From assembly GCA_030068075.1 (NCBI GenBank), contig CM057843.1, forward strand, positions 36,303,332-36,367,331: a stretch of 64,000 nt of DNA. The letters run 5' to 3'. Below, one piece after another: positions 1-11,045 of this stretch (within the stretch, counting starts at the first letter, position 1; each line of letters opens with the position of its first letter). The notes below the pieces were generated by a model. That model ran no database searches. It had not been told where the DNA came from and saw only the letters and a list, made by a program, of their open reading frames with translations. A program made the position numbers and the translations under genes. Source of the stretch: Paguma larvata. Its lineage: Eukaryota > Chordata > Mammalia > Carnivora > Viverridae.

Positions 1-78
1 AGAGCCCGACGTGGGACTTGAACTCACAGACCGTGAGAGCATGACCTGAGCTGAAGTCAGCCGCCCAATCGACAGTCG
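1..78 (-). mobile_element. Can-SINE, cut by window edge
   Basis: The window opens inside a minus-strand tRNA-Lys-derived SINE. The body AGAGCCCGACGTGGGACTTG and the B-box complement are present, but the final GAGCCACCCAGGCGCC is degraded to a GACAGTCG-like sequence. The tail lies outside the window. Confidence 0.85.
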
Positions 79-2453
79 TAGAAGGTCCGCCTCACAGCCA
101 AGGGCAGGGTCTCGGCCCGAACCCGGTCTTCTGATTGCTGGCGCACAGCTCCTTTACTTTTGGCCAGCGGTTCTCGCGCTCTTCCTCCTCTGGGAGCTTC
201 CTCGTTGGCAGGAAATAGTGTTCCTAAGCCCACGTACAGAAGCAGGGACACTAGAGCAGTCTAAGGAGTCTCTAGTTGAAGGTAGGTTGAAGATTCTGAC
301 CTTCTGTCTACTTAGGGGACGTTTAGTCAGCTGACCAGAAGGATGGCCAGGGGGCTCTCTTTGAGGCTGATTTTGTATAACACGTCCACTGGTTTTCCGT
401 AGATCGTGTATTTATTTGGGGCGTTGGATGTGCGGCTCAGTGGAGATTACGGTGGCATTCAAGGCCCCTTCCCCACCAGCTTCTCCTTGGTGCTGCCGGC
501 ATCCCAAACTCCACCTCCCGTGGACTCCTTGCCGCGGTCTGGAGATCACCCCTCCCCGACGGGTTCTTACCCGCAAGGCCAGCCTCTTCAAGAGCGAAGC
601 ACATCCTGATATCATCTAAGTCAGGACCCCTTGTATTTTCATTGCTGGCCCTGGTGCTTTAACAGTTCCTGTTCTGACTGCATGAACGTTAATGTGAGCC
701 CTTTAAGGGATTTATTGGCGGTCCTTGGGGATTCGTCGCACAATGAAAGATAGAAACACTCCCCTCCCCTCCAAGCAGAGAAGAAAGAGAAAGAAAGGAA
801 AGGAAAGAAAAACAGCTTTGAAAATGCAGATGATTACTTCGTTCTTTGCCCTGGCCAGGAGCCAGCACACTTTATCCAGGCTCCCCTGGGTCCCGGGAGA
901 ACTTTCTTGCGCACATTTCTGAGAACAGATTTGGGACTGGGGTGGTGCCGGCTCTGGAATGACCTAAATGGAGATTCCAGAATGCCCGATAATGCTCCTC
1001 AAAATCTGGTTTAAACGATTTTCATGAAATGCTTCTGCAAATATTGGAGCGGAAATTCTTTAAGGAAAGAGAGTTTAAGTTCGATATTGGCATTGACATT
1101 TTTGTACGAAGCAATAACCCTGAATACGAAGAATAAAGGCTCCTTGGATTAATCTCACCTCCCCCCCTCTGGGGTTCCTCATAAACATAATTTTGAGAAG
1201 GTTTTTAAGAAAAAGCAGTATTTCGACTTTCTTTCCCCCCTCTTAGCCTAGTTGGGAGGGACCAAGGCCAGGGTCCTGAGTTTGGTTTCTGGGTGATATC
1301 TTGGTGGCTTCTCTTGCCTGTCCCACAGTCCGAGAGCCACGTTCCTCGTGCCGCCCTGCTATCTCGCAAAGAAAGGCCGCTTGCTGGTTGGGAGGGGCAC
1401 CTGGGCGGGTGAATGGAGAAGTGCAAACCTTTCACCCCTAATGGAACGGACACCGAGGCGCAGGTGCTGTCCTGGCAGGTCGGTGAAATTGACTTTGCCT
1501 GCAAAGGACACTACTGCCACTTCCCCTGTGACTTGGGAGCGAATGTCTGCCGCCTGAAACAGATGCTGGGGCTTGGGGGAAAAAAAGGACGTGATTGTTA
1601 ACAAAACCTTCGCTCAAAGCAGGTGGTAATTAACTTTTGCTTTTCATTACGAAAGGATCGAGGGAGTCCCTAAGGCTCTTGAAAATCTACTTAAAAACCC
1701 TGTGTTTGATTAAATGAGTAATACTCATTTTCAAAGAAAAGCAAGTCCTCTTTATTTCAGAAAAGCTCTCGTTTCGGGTGAATGGAGAATACTGTTTTTT
1801 GTAAGCAGTTTTAAGAAAATGAATATATTTTCTACACTCAATCTCTTTAAGAGCCACTGTGGCCTCCCTTCCCCCACCCCGCCACTCTTTGCTCCAGAAC
1901 GGCAATTAGGAAAGTGTGTGTAGGGGGGAAGAGGGTTCACGACGTTCTTCGTCGTCTTCTTTTTTTTTTTCAATATAAAAGTGCGCGCACAGTGACAGGC
2001 AGGCAACGCGTTTTCCAGGGGCGGTATTGCTGGAAAAGCACGTCGAGGTTCGTTGCTTTAGCCGCCTGAGTGAGGCTGCCTGCAGGTGACCTGGTTGTGG
2101 TCTCTGTGGGTTTCGGCCTGCTTTTCGTAGCCTGGAGGTTTCTATGGTCAAGTAACTTGGGAAACTTTTTTGGAAACTAGCTAACACTTCTGCCCCTGTT
2201 TGGAGCAAAAGACAGATATAGAAATCAGCTGATTTGTAGCAAGAAATCAGGAAGGTTTTATATATCTTTTGTAAATCCGGCCCGCTGGGAGAGGAGAAGA
2301 ATTTCAGACTGTAGATTGCCAACTGCCCGCCCTCCCTGTTGCGTGCTGGCAGTCGGGAATTTTGTGGTATTCCCAAGTGGAGATTTTTTTTTTTCCCCTG
2401 GTAGGCTACACGGCAAATGTAGTGCAAGTGCGTTACAGATACAAAAACCCAGA
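79..2453. other. Unassigned sequence, no gene seen
   Basis: About 2.4 kb without a recognised repeat or gene. It has a purine-rich run near 765-812 (GAAAG/GGAAA units) and homopolymer T runs near 1961-1970 and 2387-2396. The longest frame, 173 codons on the minus strand at 1906-2427, is rich in K, R and S and matches no family I know. It is probably a chance frame. Confidence 0.6.
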
Positions 2454-2672
2454 GGGGCGCTTGGGTGGCTCAGTGGGTGAGCGTCCGACTCTTGATTTCG
2501 GCTTAGGTCATGATCTTCCCACTTGCGAGATCAAGCCCCATGCTGGGCTCTGTGCTGACAGTGTGGAGCTTGCTTGGGATTCTCCCTCTCTCTCTCTCTC
2601 TCTCTCTGCCCCTCCCTTGCTCCCGCTCTTTCTCTCTCTTTCTCAAAATAAATAAGTAAACATTAAAAAAAA
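2454..2672 (+). mobile_element. Can-SINE, full length, older variant
   Basis: The head GGGGCGCTTGGGTGGCTCAG, a body with GTGGAGCTTGCTTGGGATTC, a long CT run (2583-2607) and an AAATAAGTAAACATTAAAAA tail are all present. The GTGGAGC...TTGGGATTC body is the older Can-SINE form, unlike the AGAGCCTGGAGCC form common elsewhere in the window. Confidence 0.93.
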
Positions 2673-2959
2673 TACTTGGAAGTTTACAGCAAACTTGTGG
2701 GCTTCTAAATGGAAGTGTCACCTCTTTAGAGATGTCTTTTCCTGAGCACTGCATCTGAAAGAGCTTTCCCCTATTATCTCTGCATTTATTTATTCCTTTC
2801 AGAGCCTTTATCATGATCTGTGCTCACATATCTGTTTACTTGTATGGCGTTCATTTCCATCATCATCTTTTCAGCATGAAATCCACATAGGAAGATACCG
2901 ACAGCATAGTTTAACTCCCTTTTCTTTCATACTGAGTCTTTGACACCCGGTGCGTATTT

Positions 2960-3100
2960 TCTATTTGCAATCCGTTTCAGTTCCCACCAGCCACTTGGCA
3001 CTGCTCGAGGGCCACAGGTGGGCTGGTATGTTGCCATATGGGACAAGGCACGTCTACTGCTTAAACCGCGGGTCCTGCACTAGTAAATGCTTAATGAACA
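2960..3100. repeat. Possible ancient DNA-transposon or L2 remnant
   Basis: The stretch ATTTGCAATCC..CAGTTCCCACCAGCCACTTGG..GGGCTGGTATGTTGCCATATGGGACA resembles an old mammalian repeat carrying an AGCCACATGTGGCTAGTGGCTAC-type motif. A CTAGTAAATGCTTAATGAAC end follows that looks like L2. Divergence is high and the family is not settled. Confidence 0.3.
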
Positions 3101-3350
3101 GACGGGAGGGAGCAGGGATAAACAGGAACCTTTCAGGAAAGCTGATCCCAGTTGCCTTCCCTGACGCTGTTTAAATTTTTTTCACTTAGGTTTTATACCA
3201 CCTGAAAGTTTGCGAGCTGAAGATTCTTTTATATTAAAAACATCTTGATTGTAAAATTCCCCAGCCATGCCCCACCCCTGAGAAGCTTGAGGCCAGGCTT
3301 TCCTGGGAGTTAGTGTAACCATTTTGCTTCCCTCCTGACTTCTGGAGGAG

Positions 3351-3917
3351 TGTATTCAGTGTCTATTACTCTGTAACAAATTATCACAAGCTCAGTGGCT
3401 CAAAACAATACCCATTTATTACTTCACAGCGTCTATAGGCCAGAAGTCTGGGGATGGGATGGCTGGATTCCCAGTTACGGGACTCTCAAAGTTGCAATTA
3501 AGGTGTCCAGCAGGCCGCATTTCCTTCTGGAATTTGGAGTCTCTTCGAAGCTTGTGTGGTTATTGACAGAATTCAGTTCCTCACGGTTGTAGGACCAAGA
3601 TCCAGCCTCCCCCTCCTCCTTTTTTTTTTTTTTTGGCCAACCATCAGCTAGGGGCCAGCTCCGAGGGGCTACCTGCTGCTTCCTGCGATGTGGCCCTCCC
3701 CACAACATGGCAGTTTGCCCCTTCAAGTTCAAGAGGAGAGCATCTGCTATGACTTTGAATCTCTCCGATGTGTTAACTCTGACCTTCAGACTCTTTTTCA
3801 AAAAGTCCGGCCTGATTAGGTCAGGCCCACCCACATTCAAGGGGGAAGGAATTAACAGATAAACAGGGTGTGCACGCCAGGGAGCAGGAATCTTGGGGGG
3901 CCTTTCTGCCTACCGTA
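3351..3917 (-). mobile_element. Old MaLR/ERVL-type solo LTR
   Basis: On the plus strand it starts TGTATTCAGTGTCTATTACT, followed by GTAACAAATTATCAC and GGCTCAAAACAATACCCATT, and ends near CTGCCTACCGTAG. This is the reverse complement of a MaLR-like LTR with a terminal AATAAA region. Internal landmarks include AAGGTGTCCAGCAGG, ACAACATGGCAG and AGGCCCACCCACATTCAAGG. No internal retroviral genes flank it. A 16-base T run lies near 3620-3634. The subfamily is not resolved. Confidence 0.7.
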
Positions 3918-4009
3918 GGGAGAATCGCCGGACTGACAGTTCCTTTTGGAGGAAAGGAGAAGTAGTTATTTCTTGTATCTAAGCTTGTGTTCTGGGTTGC
4001 GTGGAAGTG

Positions 4010-4135
4010 TTCATGTCACACGTATTTACTGGACTCTGACTGTGTGTCAGGTGCTAGGGATGGAGCAGCGAACAAGGCAGACGTGATTCCTGTCCTCCTA
4101 AACCTTACGGTCCAGAGGCCACTAGAGAAGTTTCA
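4010..4135 (-). mobile_element. L2 3'-end fragment
   Basis: The pattern TATTTACTGGACTCTGACTG..GTGCTAGGGATGGAGCAGCG..AACAAGGCAGACGTGATTCC is the familiar antisense L2 3' region (norm TATTTATTGAGCACCTACTATGTGCCAGG ... GGATACAGCAGTGAACAA). Confidence 0.65.
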
Positions 4136-4232
4136 CTGCCATTTTCAGATAGATTATGATGGTGGTTGCAGAACTCCGTGTGACTAGATTAAAAACCATT
4201 GGGTAGGTATATAAAATACATCTCAGTAAAAC

Positions 4233-4463
4233 CTAAAATTTTTTTTTAATGTTTATTTTTAAAAGAGAGAGAGAGACACACACACACACACACACAGTGT
4301 GAGCAGGGGAGAGGCAGAGAGAGAGGGAGACACAGAATCCGAAGCAGGCTCCAGGCTCTGAGCTGTCACCACAGAGCCCGACGTGGGGCTTGAACTCACA
4401 AACCGTGAGATCATGACCTGAGCCAAAGTTGGACGCTTCACCGACTGAGCCGGCCAGGCGCCC
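4233..4463 (-). mobile_element. Can-SINE with 11-bp target duplication
   Basis: A full minus-strand copy from the poly-T tail to GGCCAGGCGCCCC. CTCAGTAAAAC occurs at 4222-4232 and again at 4464-4474, framing the element exactly. The CT-rich part has become a GA/CA microsatellite (4265-4297), with CA units replacing GA units. Confidence 0.96.
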
Positions 4464-4474
4464 CTCAGTAAAAC

Positions 4475-4940
4475 GGGCTTTAAAAAATTGAGGTGGCTAT
4501 GTATTTTTTCTTCCTCAGCAGAATAGACATCTGTGCGAAGAGAGAGAGCCGCCGACAGGAGGTGCTGAATTTGAATGATCAGTGTACTGAACAGTTGTGG
4601 CCCCTGTCCTCAGGGAGATGGCTCCAGTTCTCCTGAATTTAGATAGCTTTCCGAAGGAGGCCGTTCCCTGCTGCAGCAGTGTGGGCAGAAAATCTGCCGG
4701 GTTTGGGCCAGATGACCGCAGTTTAGGTCAGAACTCGATACCTAGGGGAAAGAAGTAGTCCAGCTTGAATAGCTGCCTTACGGCCGACTGCCGGGCTGTG
4801 GGGTACTGGGGAGCCTTCACTGACGGATTTCACAGTCCTCCCGAGTAGCCCTCCCTGCCTACCCCAGGGCAGAGGCTGGTGGCTGTCATGGGTGGAAGGA
4901 ACTGTACCTGGGGACCTTTCCGGCTATGGCTCCAAGTGTG
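4475..4940. other. Unassigned sequence
   Basis: No repeat, RNA gene or convincing exon is visible between two SINEs. Confidence 0.5.
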
Positions 4941-4950
4941 TTTCTCTGCT

Positions 4951-5025
4951 TTTTTTTTTTTAACTTTTTTTTTCCATTTTATTTATTTTGAGAGAGAGAG
5001 ATGGCACGCATAAGGGGGAGAGAGG

Positions 5026-5062
<37 letters not shown>

Positions 5063-5185
5063 TCAAGCAGGCTCCATGCTCAGCGCAGAGCCCACCATGG
5101 GGCTCGATCCCCGTGACTCTGGGATCATGACCCGAGCCAAAATCAAGAGCCCGATGCTTAACCAACTGAGCCACCCGGGCGCCCC
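4951..5185 (-). mobile_element. Can-SINE, older variant, GA-expanded
   Basis: A minus-strand copy whose TTCTCTGCT target duplication is at 4942-4950 and again at 5190-5198. The GA run at 5031-5060 is expanded. The body CAAAATCAAGAGCCCGATGC marks the older subfamily. Confidence 0.93.
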
Positions 5186-5383
5186 GCACTTCTCTGCTCT
5201 CTCTGCTCGTTGAATGGGAAATACACGTGTCAGCCGAAGGAATCCTAGAAAACGCATTCCGCAGGAGATGGTTCTACACGGGACTTGAATCTTCTGCCTT
5301 ACTCATCTCACACAGATGTCCCGGAGACTTCCCACCACTGGTTTTATCCCAGAGGAGGCTGACTGACTATTTAAAATCTGCCT

Positions 5384-5500
5384 CGGGGCGCCTGGCTGGC
5401 TCCGTCGGTGGAGCATACGGCTCTTGATCTCAGAGTTGTGAGTGAGAGCCCCACACTGGGTGTGGAGATGACTTAAAAATAAATCTTAAAATGAAAACAA
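5384..5500 (+). mobile_element. Short Can-SINE (SINEC_b-like)
   Basis: The head GGGGCGCCTGGCTGGCTCCG and body CTCTTGATCTCAGAGTTGTG lead directly to GACTTAAAAATAAATCTTAA, without the CT-rich second half. The flanks AAATCTGCCT (5374-5383) and AAATCTGTCT (5501-5510) are a 9/10 target duplication. Confidence 0.9.
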
Positions 5501-5510
5501 AAATCTGTCT

Positions 5511-6282
5511 CAACAATCTCCCTCTAGGATGGCAAGATCGTACCACACTAGGCCGGGCAGATCTCCCGGGATGCCAGACTGCCCCACTGCGTACGACACA
5601 AGGTCTTGGCCATTGACTGTGTCACCCATGTCACAGGAAGGAGTCAACCCCCCCACCTCCCGAGCCGCTTTCTGGCAGACCGCCCGAACAGCGTTTTCCA
5701 ATGCTGTTTGTTGATACAGAAACACGAAAGCCAGAGCTCACCAAGGGTTTTGACATCGAGTAGTCAAGTGATTCATTCTTTTATTTCCCAGCCCTCCGAC
5801 AAAAGGGGCCTGCTCTTGAAACTCCCTTTTCAGACTTTAGTGAAAGTCGACTCACAGTCTAAACAAGTAGCCAAGTTCTGGATCTAGTTTTTCTAACGAC
5901 TCTGCACTTCTTTTTTTCTCTCTCTCTTTGTTCTTTTAAGTTGCAAGAACTTCTAGATTCTTCTTGTTCCTGAGCAAAGAAAAAAAAAACATCCTTTAAT
6001 TCCTTTGGATTATATCTGACAATCTTTAGGGTGTTGTTTCTTTCCCAGAATGAATCACCTAGAGAAGTAAGATCGGTCCAACAAACGTAATTTGATGACA
6101 GCCTCTAATAACGTTGTTTAAGCACCTAATCTAAGCAGCTAATCTCCGAAGACTGGTCCCCGCCCCGAGTTGAGTCGTCTACACATCCACACCCCCCATT
6201 GAAGTTTCATTCTATTCGCTGTGTCAAGGCCAGATCCAGGTGTTCCTAAGCACTAATTTGTGTATTTTAAAAAGAAAATTTA
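5511..6282. other. Unassigned sequence
   Basis: No recognised element. Overlapping frames at 5510-5887 on both strands match no protein I know. Confidence 0.5.
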
Positions 6283-6393
6283 AGGGCACCTGGATGGCTC
6301 AGTCAGTGGAGCGTGCAGCTAGATCTTGGGGTTGTGAGTTCGAGCCCCACATTGGGTGTAGAGGTTACTTCAGAATAAAATCTTAAAAAAAAA
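6283..6393 (+). mobile_element. Short Can-SINE (SINEC_b-like)
   Basis: GGGCACCTGGATGGCTCAGT, then TCTTGGGGTTGTGAGTTCG and CCCCACATTGGGTGTAGAGG, ending TTACTTCAGAATAAAATC and a poly-A run. Confidence 0.92.
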
Positions 6394-7017
6394 GTTACCA
6401 GCTGGGTGATAAGAATTCCTCATTAACTTGGGTATAATTAAGTTGTTGAAAACCTCAGAATCACCGGATCGTGTTTGCTGGGTTGTTTGTATTTCTCAGA
6501 GCTCTCCCATATTTTATAGTTTTAACTGTTGTAGGGGGATGTCCTTCTTGGTCTTCTTTTTCGTCTTATGCGTGTGCGGTTGGGGGGATTTCTTTACTGT
6601 TAAAATAGCAAAGCTTCACTTATCACTCTATCTGGCAAAAATGTTTCCAACTCGTATAGACAGTTTACGGAGACAGTGATACCTGCTTCTCTGAGCTATC
6701 TCCATTTCGCGTCTTACATAAATCGTGGCGGTTCCTTGCCCTGCCTCTCTTGATCACAGCATCCAGAAGCTAGGCAGTTACCCTGTGTCACGAGGTCTTG
6801 GTTGAGCGTGGCCTCGAAGTAACCTTGCTCTGATGTACGTAATAAAATGGCATTGGACGCCTCAGCATCCCATCCCCTGAAACATTCTTTTTGGAAAGTG
6901 TTTTAAAATTTGTTTTCTGTTTTTGGAGCTTGGACCGATGGCAGTCACAGTGTACGTGCAAAGGAGGGAGAGAAATTACATTTGTTGCCTTTTGGTTGTA
7001 CTTAGAATGCATCATGG
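6394..7017. other. Unassigned sequence
   Basis: AT-rich sequence with no recognised feature. Confidence 0.5.
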
Positions 7018-7142
7018 TCCTGTTGAGTTAGGTATTATCATCCCGCTTCCCAGAGGGCTCATGGGTACTTGCCCGGCTGGTTAGTGGTGGACCTGTATCC
7101 ACAACGCAGGCCGATCAGACGGCAAGAGCCCAAGCTCTTTGC
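7018..7142 (-). mobile_element. MIR fragment
   Basis: GAGTTAGGTATTATCATCCC..TGGGTACTTGCCCGGCTGG..TAGTGGTGGACCTGTATCC..CAAGCTCTTTGC keeps the order of antisense MIR landmarks (ATTATTATCCCC, ACTTGCCCAAGG, AGCTAGTAAGTGG, TGCTCTT). Confidence 0.6.
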
Positions 7143-7213
7143 TCTCCCCAGCTCCGCCTTCCCTACAATTTGAGAGCTGGAAAGAACAATGGAAGGTGGT
7201 CGCGTTCCATCAT

Positions 7214-7252
7214 ACGCGCACGCGCACACGCACACGCACGCGCACGCGCAGA
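7214..7252. repeat. (CACG)/(CGCA)n alternating purine-pyrimidine tract
   Basis: Near-perfect alternation of C/T with A/G, many CG steps and few interruptions, followed by a C run at 7257-7263. Such tracts can adopt left-handed DNA. Confidence 0.9.
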
Positions 7253-7263
7253 CACACCCCCCC

Positions 7264-8092
7264 CTTCAAGACTGGAGAACTCGTTCAGGATTATCAAAGG
7301 ATATCGTGGGAGGAGGTAGTTCTTCCGAGCCAGTGAAGCTAAGAGAGCGGTCCATAAGTTTTATCTTCCACTGAGCGATCCCTTTTACCCAAGTATTCAA
7401 CCAAGTGACATTCCTCTAACTTTGATAAATGAATCATGTTCCTTTGAAAATACCTTTTGTAGTTCACGCTCTAAAAAGAGAACCACCCCTGCGCTTTTGG
7501 AAATTATTCCTTTTAATGGCAGTAAAAACCTTTGGCTTTCGGAGGCCTCCGCAGTAGAGACGTTCGCTGACGAACCCCGGTGACTTCATCAAAATTAGGA
7601 TCAGGCGATAATGATGGGAACAGGCGAGCAACACCATGTTTTGGACACATTTAGTCGAAAACTCCACAGGCAGGTAAGTAAGCAAGTGGGGGGGGCACGA
7701 AGATGATCAAAACGTACTCTTCAAAGTTGCGTCTTCACCCTGCCTGCTGCGTCGGCCGCTCCCCGGCCACTTCCGGCTCCCCTTTCCTAGCGCTGCCTCC
7801 GGAGGCGGTCCAAGACCCACACTCACAAATCCGTGTCGTTCTTTCAGAGTCGCGCCTCATGCAGGCTGAAAGTTTGTAACCTCATCATTATTTTGAAAAT
7901 GGAGCTGTCAAATTTTTTTTTTTGTAAATTAAAAATTGTCCTCAAGAGAGAGACATTTACCATTGTCAAAAATGTTAAAAACAGTGAAAAAAACCCGAAC
8001 AAGCCTGCCCCTACCAAGTTTCACAGTGGCGAGTCAGAGGTGTGTGTTTCGCTCCAGGTCAGCACTGTTGAAAAGAACAGGTACCTAATCTA
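7264..8092. other. Unassigned sequence
   Basis: Contains a GC-rich patch (7735-7812) too short to call a CpG island, and a T run at 7913-7922. No gene recognised. Confidence 0.5.
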
Positions 8093-8107
8093 AAATGAAC
8101 TATTTGA

Positions 8108-8321
8108 GGGGCGCCTGGGCGGCTCAGTCGGTAAAGCATCCTTCTTCGGCTCAGGTCATGATCTCACGGCGTTGTGGGTTCGAGCCCCGCAGCAGACTCT
8201 GTGCTGACAGCCGAGAGCCTGGAGCCTGCTTCGGATTCTGTGTCTCCCTCTCACTCTGCCCCTATCTTGCTCACACTCTGTCTCTCTCCTTCAAAAATAA
8301 ACTTAGAAAGAATTTTTTTTT
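8108..8321 (+). mobile_element. Can-SINE, full length
   Basis: Head GGGGCGCCTGGGCGGCTCAG through AAAAATAAACTTAGAAAG. The flanks AAATGAACTATTTGA (8093-8107) and AAATGAAGTGTTTGA (8322-8336) form a 13/15 target duplication. Confidence 0.96.
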
Positions 8322-8384
8322 AAATGAAGTGTTTGAAGGGGACCATGCATAGTTGGATGCATACATTCTGGTCAGTGTTTTAAA

Positions 8385-8640
8385 TAATAATTTTTAACAA
8401 TTGTGGTAAAATACAAATAACATAAAATTTGCCATCTTCACCATTTGTGACGCGTAGGGTTCAGTGGCATCGAGCACATTTGTGTTGTTGGGCAACCATC
8501 ACCACCATCCGCTGAACTCTCTTTGTCTTGCAAAACTGACACTCTGTACCCAGGAAAGAAGAAATCCCCACTCCACCTGCCAGCCGCACCTGACAACGGG
8601 CATTCTGCTTTCTTTCCATATGCATTTACTCCTCTAGGTA
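8385..8640 (-). mobile_element. Old LINE-1 3' end (L1M class)
   Basis: AATTGTGGTAAAATACAAAT, ACATAAAATTTGCCATCTTC, GCAACCATCACCACCATCCG and ACACTCTGTACCC reproduce the antisense 3' UTR of old mammalian L1. No coding part is present. Confidence 0.8.
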
Positions 8641-8664
8641 TCTGGTCAGTGTGCTTACTTAAAC

Positions 8665-8876
8665 ATTTTTTTTAAATGTTTATTTTTGAGAGAGAGAGGG
8701 CAGAGTTCGGATTCGGGGGGAAGGGGCAGAGAGAGAGGGAGACGCAGAGTCTGAAGCAGGCTCCAGGCTCTGAGCCGTCAGCACAGGGCCCGACGTGGGG
8801 CTCGAACTCCCGAACCGCGAGATGGTGACCTGAGCCGAAGTGGGATGCTTAACCAACTGAGCCACCCCGGCGCCCC
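8665..8876 (-). mobile_element. Can-SINE, full length
   Basis: Poly-T then AATGTTTATTTTTGAGAGAG, through GAAGCAGGCTCCAGGCTCTG to CCACCCCGGCGCCCC. It sits at the edge of the old L1 3' end and is the younger of the two. Confidence 0.95.
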
Positions 8877-9446
8877 TGTTTGTTTGTTTCTTAAAGCTTT
8901 GCTTGTGTTACTTTATCATTAAGCTCATACACTGTTTCCTGAAACAAACCTAATAAAACTTAATGGGATCTAACGAAATAGAATTTTTTGCCTGAATTTT
9001 GCCTTCTTCCAAGGAAGGAAAATGACAAAATGGATTCATAGCCATACTTTGGGGTGACATTAATGACCCAGTTAATGACCTCTGCCTTTGTAGCAACAGC
9101 TGACATGCTTGGCAACTTAAATTCAAGAGTACTACTGTGTTGTCATCTGACAGAAAAAGGGCATTTTGTTCAGAACCCTTACTAAGGCAAGAAAAAGTAC
9201 CGGTGCATTTTGGAAGCATTTCAAACAAAAAGGATTGGCAGTGACAAATGTTCTTCCGTTAAAGCAGAAGACGGAGTATTTGATTAATGATAATGCTTTA
9301 TTCCTGTTGCAGGTGGAAATAGACATTAATTGGACGTTTTTTCTGAATAAAGAAGTACAGTTGGCTTTTTTTTTAATTTTGTAAATGTTTAATGCAGGAG
9401 AAAAAATAATTTGTCAGTATGATGGCTCATTAAGAAATTAGCTTTA
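8877..9446. other. Unassigned sequence
   Basis: AT-rich, no repeat recognised. Frames on both strands at 8950-9384 match no known family. Confidence 0.5.
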
Positions 9447-9562
9447 GGGGCGCCTGGCTGGCTCCGTTGGTAGAGCCTGTGACTCTTGATCTTGGGGTCG
9501 TATGTTGGAGTCCCACCTTAGGGGGAGAGATTACTTAAAAATAAAACCCTTCAAAAAATAAA
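9447..9562 (+). mobile_element. Short Can-SINE (SINEC_b-like)
   Basis: GGGGCGCCTGGCTGGCTCCG, GACTCTTGATCTTGGGGTCG, then AGATTACTTAAAAATAAAAC. The flanks AAATTAGCTTT (left) and AAATTAACTTT (right) are a likely duplication with one mismatch. Confidence 0.9.
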
Positions 9563-10792
9563 TTAACTTTGTAACACTTTCATTCTTGTTAATTCTCTTA
9601 GTGATGTCTGCAGAGAGTTTGCAACCCACTAGCCAACCCCTTGATTTGGTTAGATTTTATATGCTTGGTGGTCCTGCCACGTTCAAGGACTAGTTCTGTA
9701 ATATCCAGGCAAGGGGTGCGATGTAACGAGAGGTCGGCCGTCAGTCTCCATCCAGTCTCAGAAGCACCTTCCAGTGTGCCTGAACAGCTTACAGGCCTAT
9801 GTAGCTTCGAATGCACCTGAAATACAAAGCCACAGAAAACAACACTCTTGTTAAGCTAGTAATTACCAGCCAAACAAAATAGAGAAACAATCTTGGATAG
9901 ATGTTTGAGAAAGCTAAATTTGTAACCACCTACTTGACAGGTAGTTGAGAAGACAGGGGTTATCACTAACTACTTGAGCCCGAGGCACGGCCTCTGAAAT
10001 GTGAGTGTCCTATGGTCAGTGCCTCCGTTGGAAGCATTCTGCCGAGTTTGTCCTTGTCAAAAACAACGATGATGCTGGTGTCGATGAAGAGCGAGTGTGA
10101 CCCTTGATATCACCTCACACGGACCATCACTGGGGAGTATTTCAGCCTCCATCAAAGTGGTGCGGTGGATAAAGGTGGTTCTCTTCCTACTTAGCAAGTG
10201 CTGTGAAAACAGCCCTTTTGCTCAGTGAGACAGGTTTAAAGATGTGAAATGTAGTTCTTTAATCCTCCCCTCGCAAAGTGTGAAGAGTTTGATAACTAGA
10301 ATTGCATTTAATCATTGGGGTACAGATTGTACCGTGCGTGCTGGAGACCCAAGCCCTGTTCTGTTGAAGGCTATGATGAATGCTCATTTTTTTTTTTTAT
10401 ATTACGTTTTCACTGCTCATAAAGAGGCATCGTGTCCAAAATGAAAAACCCTTTAGAATCAGGATTTAATAGCTCACCTCTTTCGGATCGTGGTTGACAG
10501 GAACTTGGACACAGCTGAGTGTAATTATGTTTTTCAGCAGCGTGACTTCTGGGGCTGCAGATAGGGGAGCACTTAGAGATTCCTTGCTAAGATCCGGCTG
10601 AAAAGGAGCTTGGTGGTGGTTTTTTTTTTTTTTTTTTTAAATAGTAATTAGGCTATTAGTTGTCCAAATGGAATAATCCCCTTAAGCCTTTTCAAGAAAA
10701 ACATTTCCAAAAGGGTCAGGTGTATTTAAAATTAGTCATTATTTACATAGGTGCTCAGCCTTTTATCCATGCTTCTCTAGGAGTTGTTTCTT
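9563..10792. other. Unassigned sequence
   Basis: No repeat or exon recognised over about 1.2 kb. It has a T run at 10621-10638. Confidence 0.5.
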
Positions 10793-10810
10793 TTTAAAAA
10801 GATGTTGGTT

Positions 10811-11027
10811 GGGAGCACTCAGTGGCTCAGTCGGTTAAGGGTCCAACTTCGGCTCGGGTCACGACCTCACAGTTCGTGGGTTCGAGCCCCACGTCGGTTT
10901 CTGTGCTGACAGCTCAGAGCCTGGAACCTGCTTCGTATTCTGTGTTTCCTTCTCTCTCTCTGCTTCTCCCCCACTCGTGCTCTCTCTCTCTCTCTCTCTC
11001 TCAAAAATAAATAAACATTAAAAAAAA
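10811..11027 (+). mobile_element. Can-SINE with perfect 18-bp target duplication
   Basis: TTTAAAAAGATGTTGGTT stands at 10793-10810 and again at 11028-11045. The head GGAGCACTCAGTGGCTCAG has lost the usual GGCGCCTGGGTGG motif. The body and AAAAATAAATAAACATTAAA tail are intact, and a CT run fills 10979-11002. Confidence 0.97.
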
Positions 11028-11045
11028 TTTAAAAAGATGTTGGTT

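Noticed and set aside
725..922. Basic KQRRKRKKGKERK frame as a nuclear-localised peptide
   Set aside because: It comes from a purine-rich simple stretch.
2454..2530. tRNA-Lys gene candidates at SINE heads
   Set aside because: The A and B boxes are SINE promoter remnants. No cloverleaf with a proper acceptor stem can be drawn.
3475..3840. 121-codon minus-strand frame
   Set aside because: It is contained in the old LTR, which is non-coding.
10822..11010. Recurrent peptide family MAQSVKRPTSAQVMISR at many loci
   Set aside because: It looked like a multicopy small-protein family but is one reading frame of the Can-SINE, on whichever strand the SINE lies.
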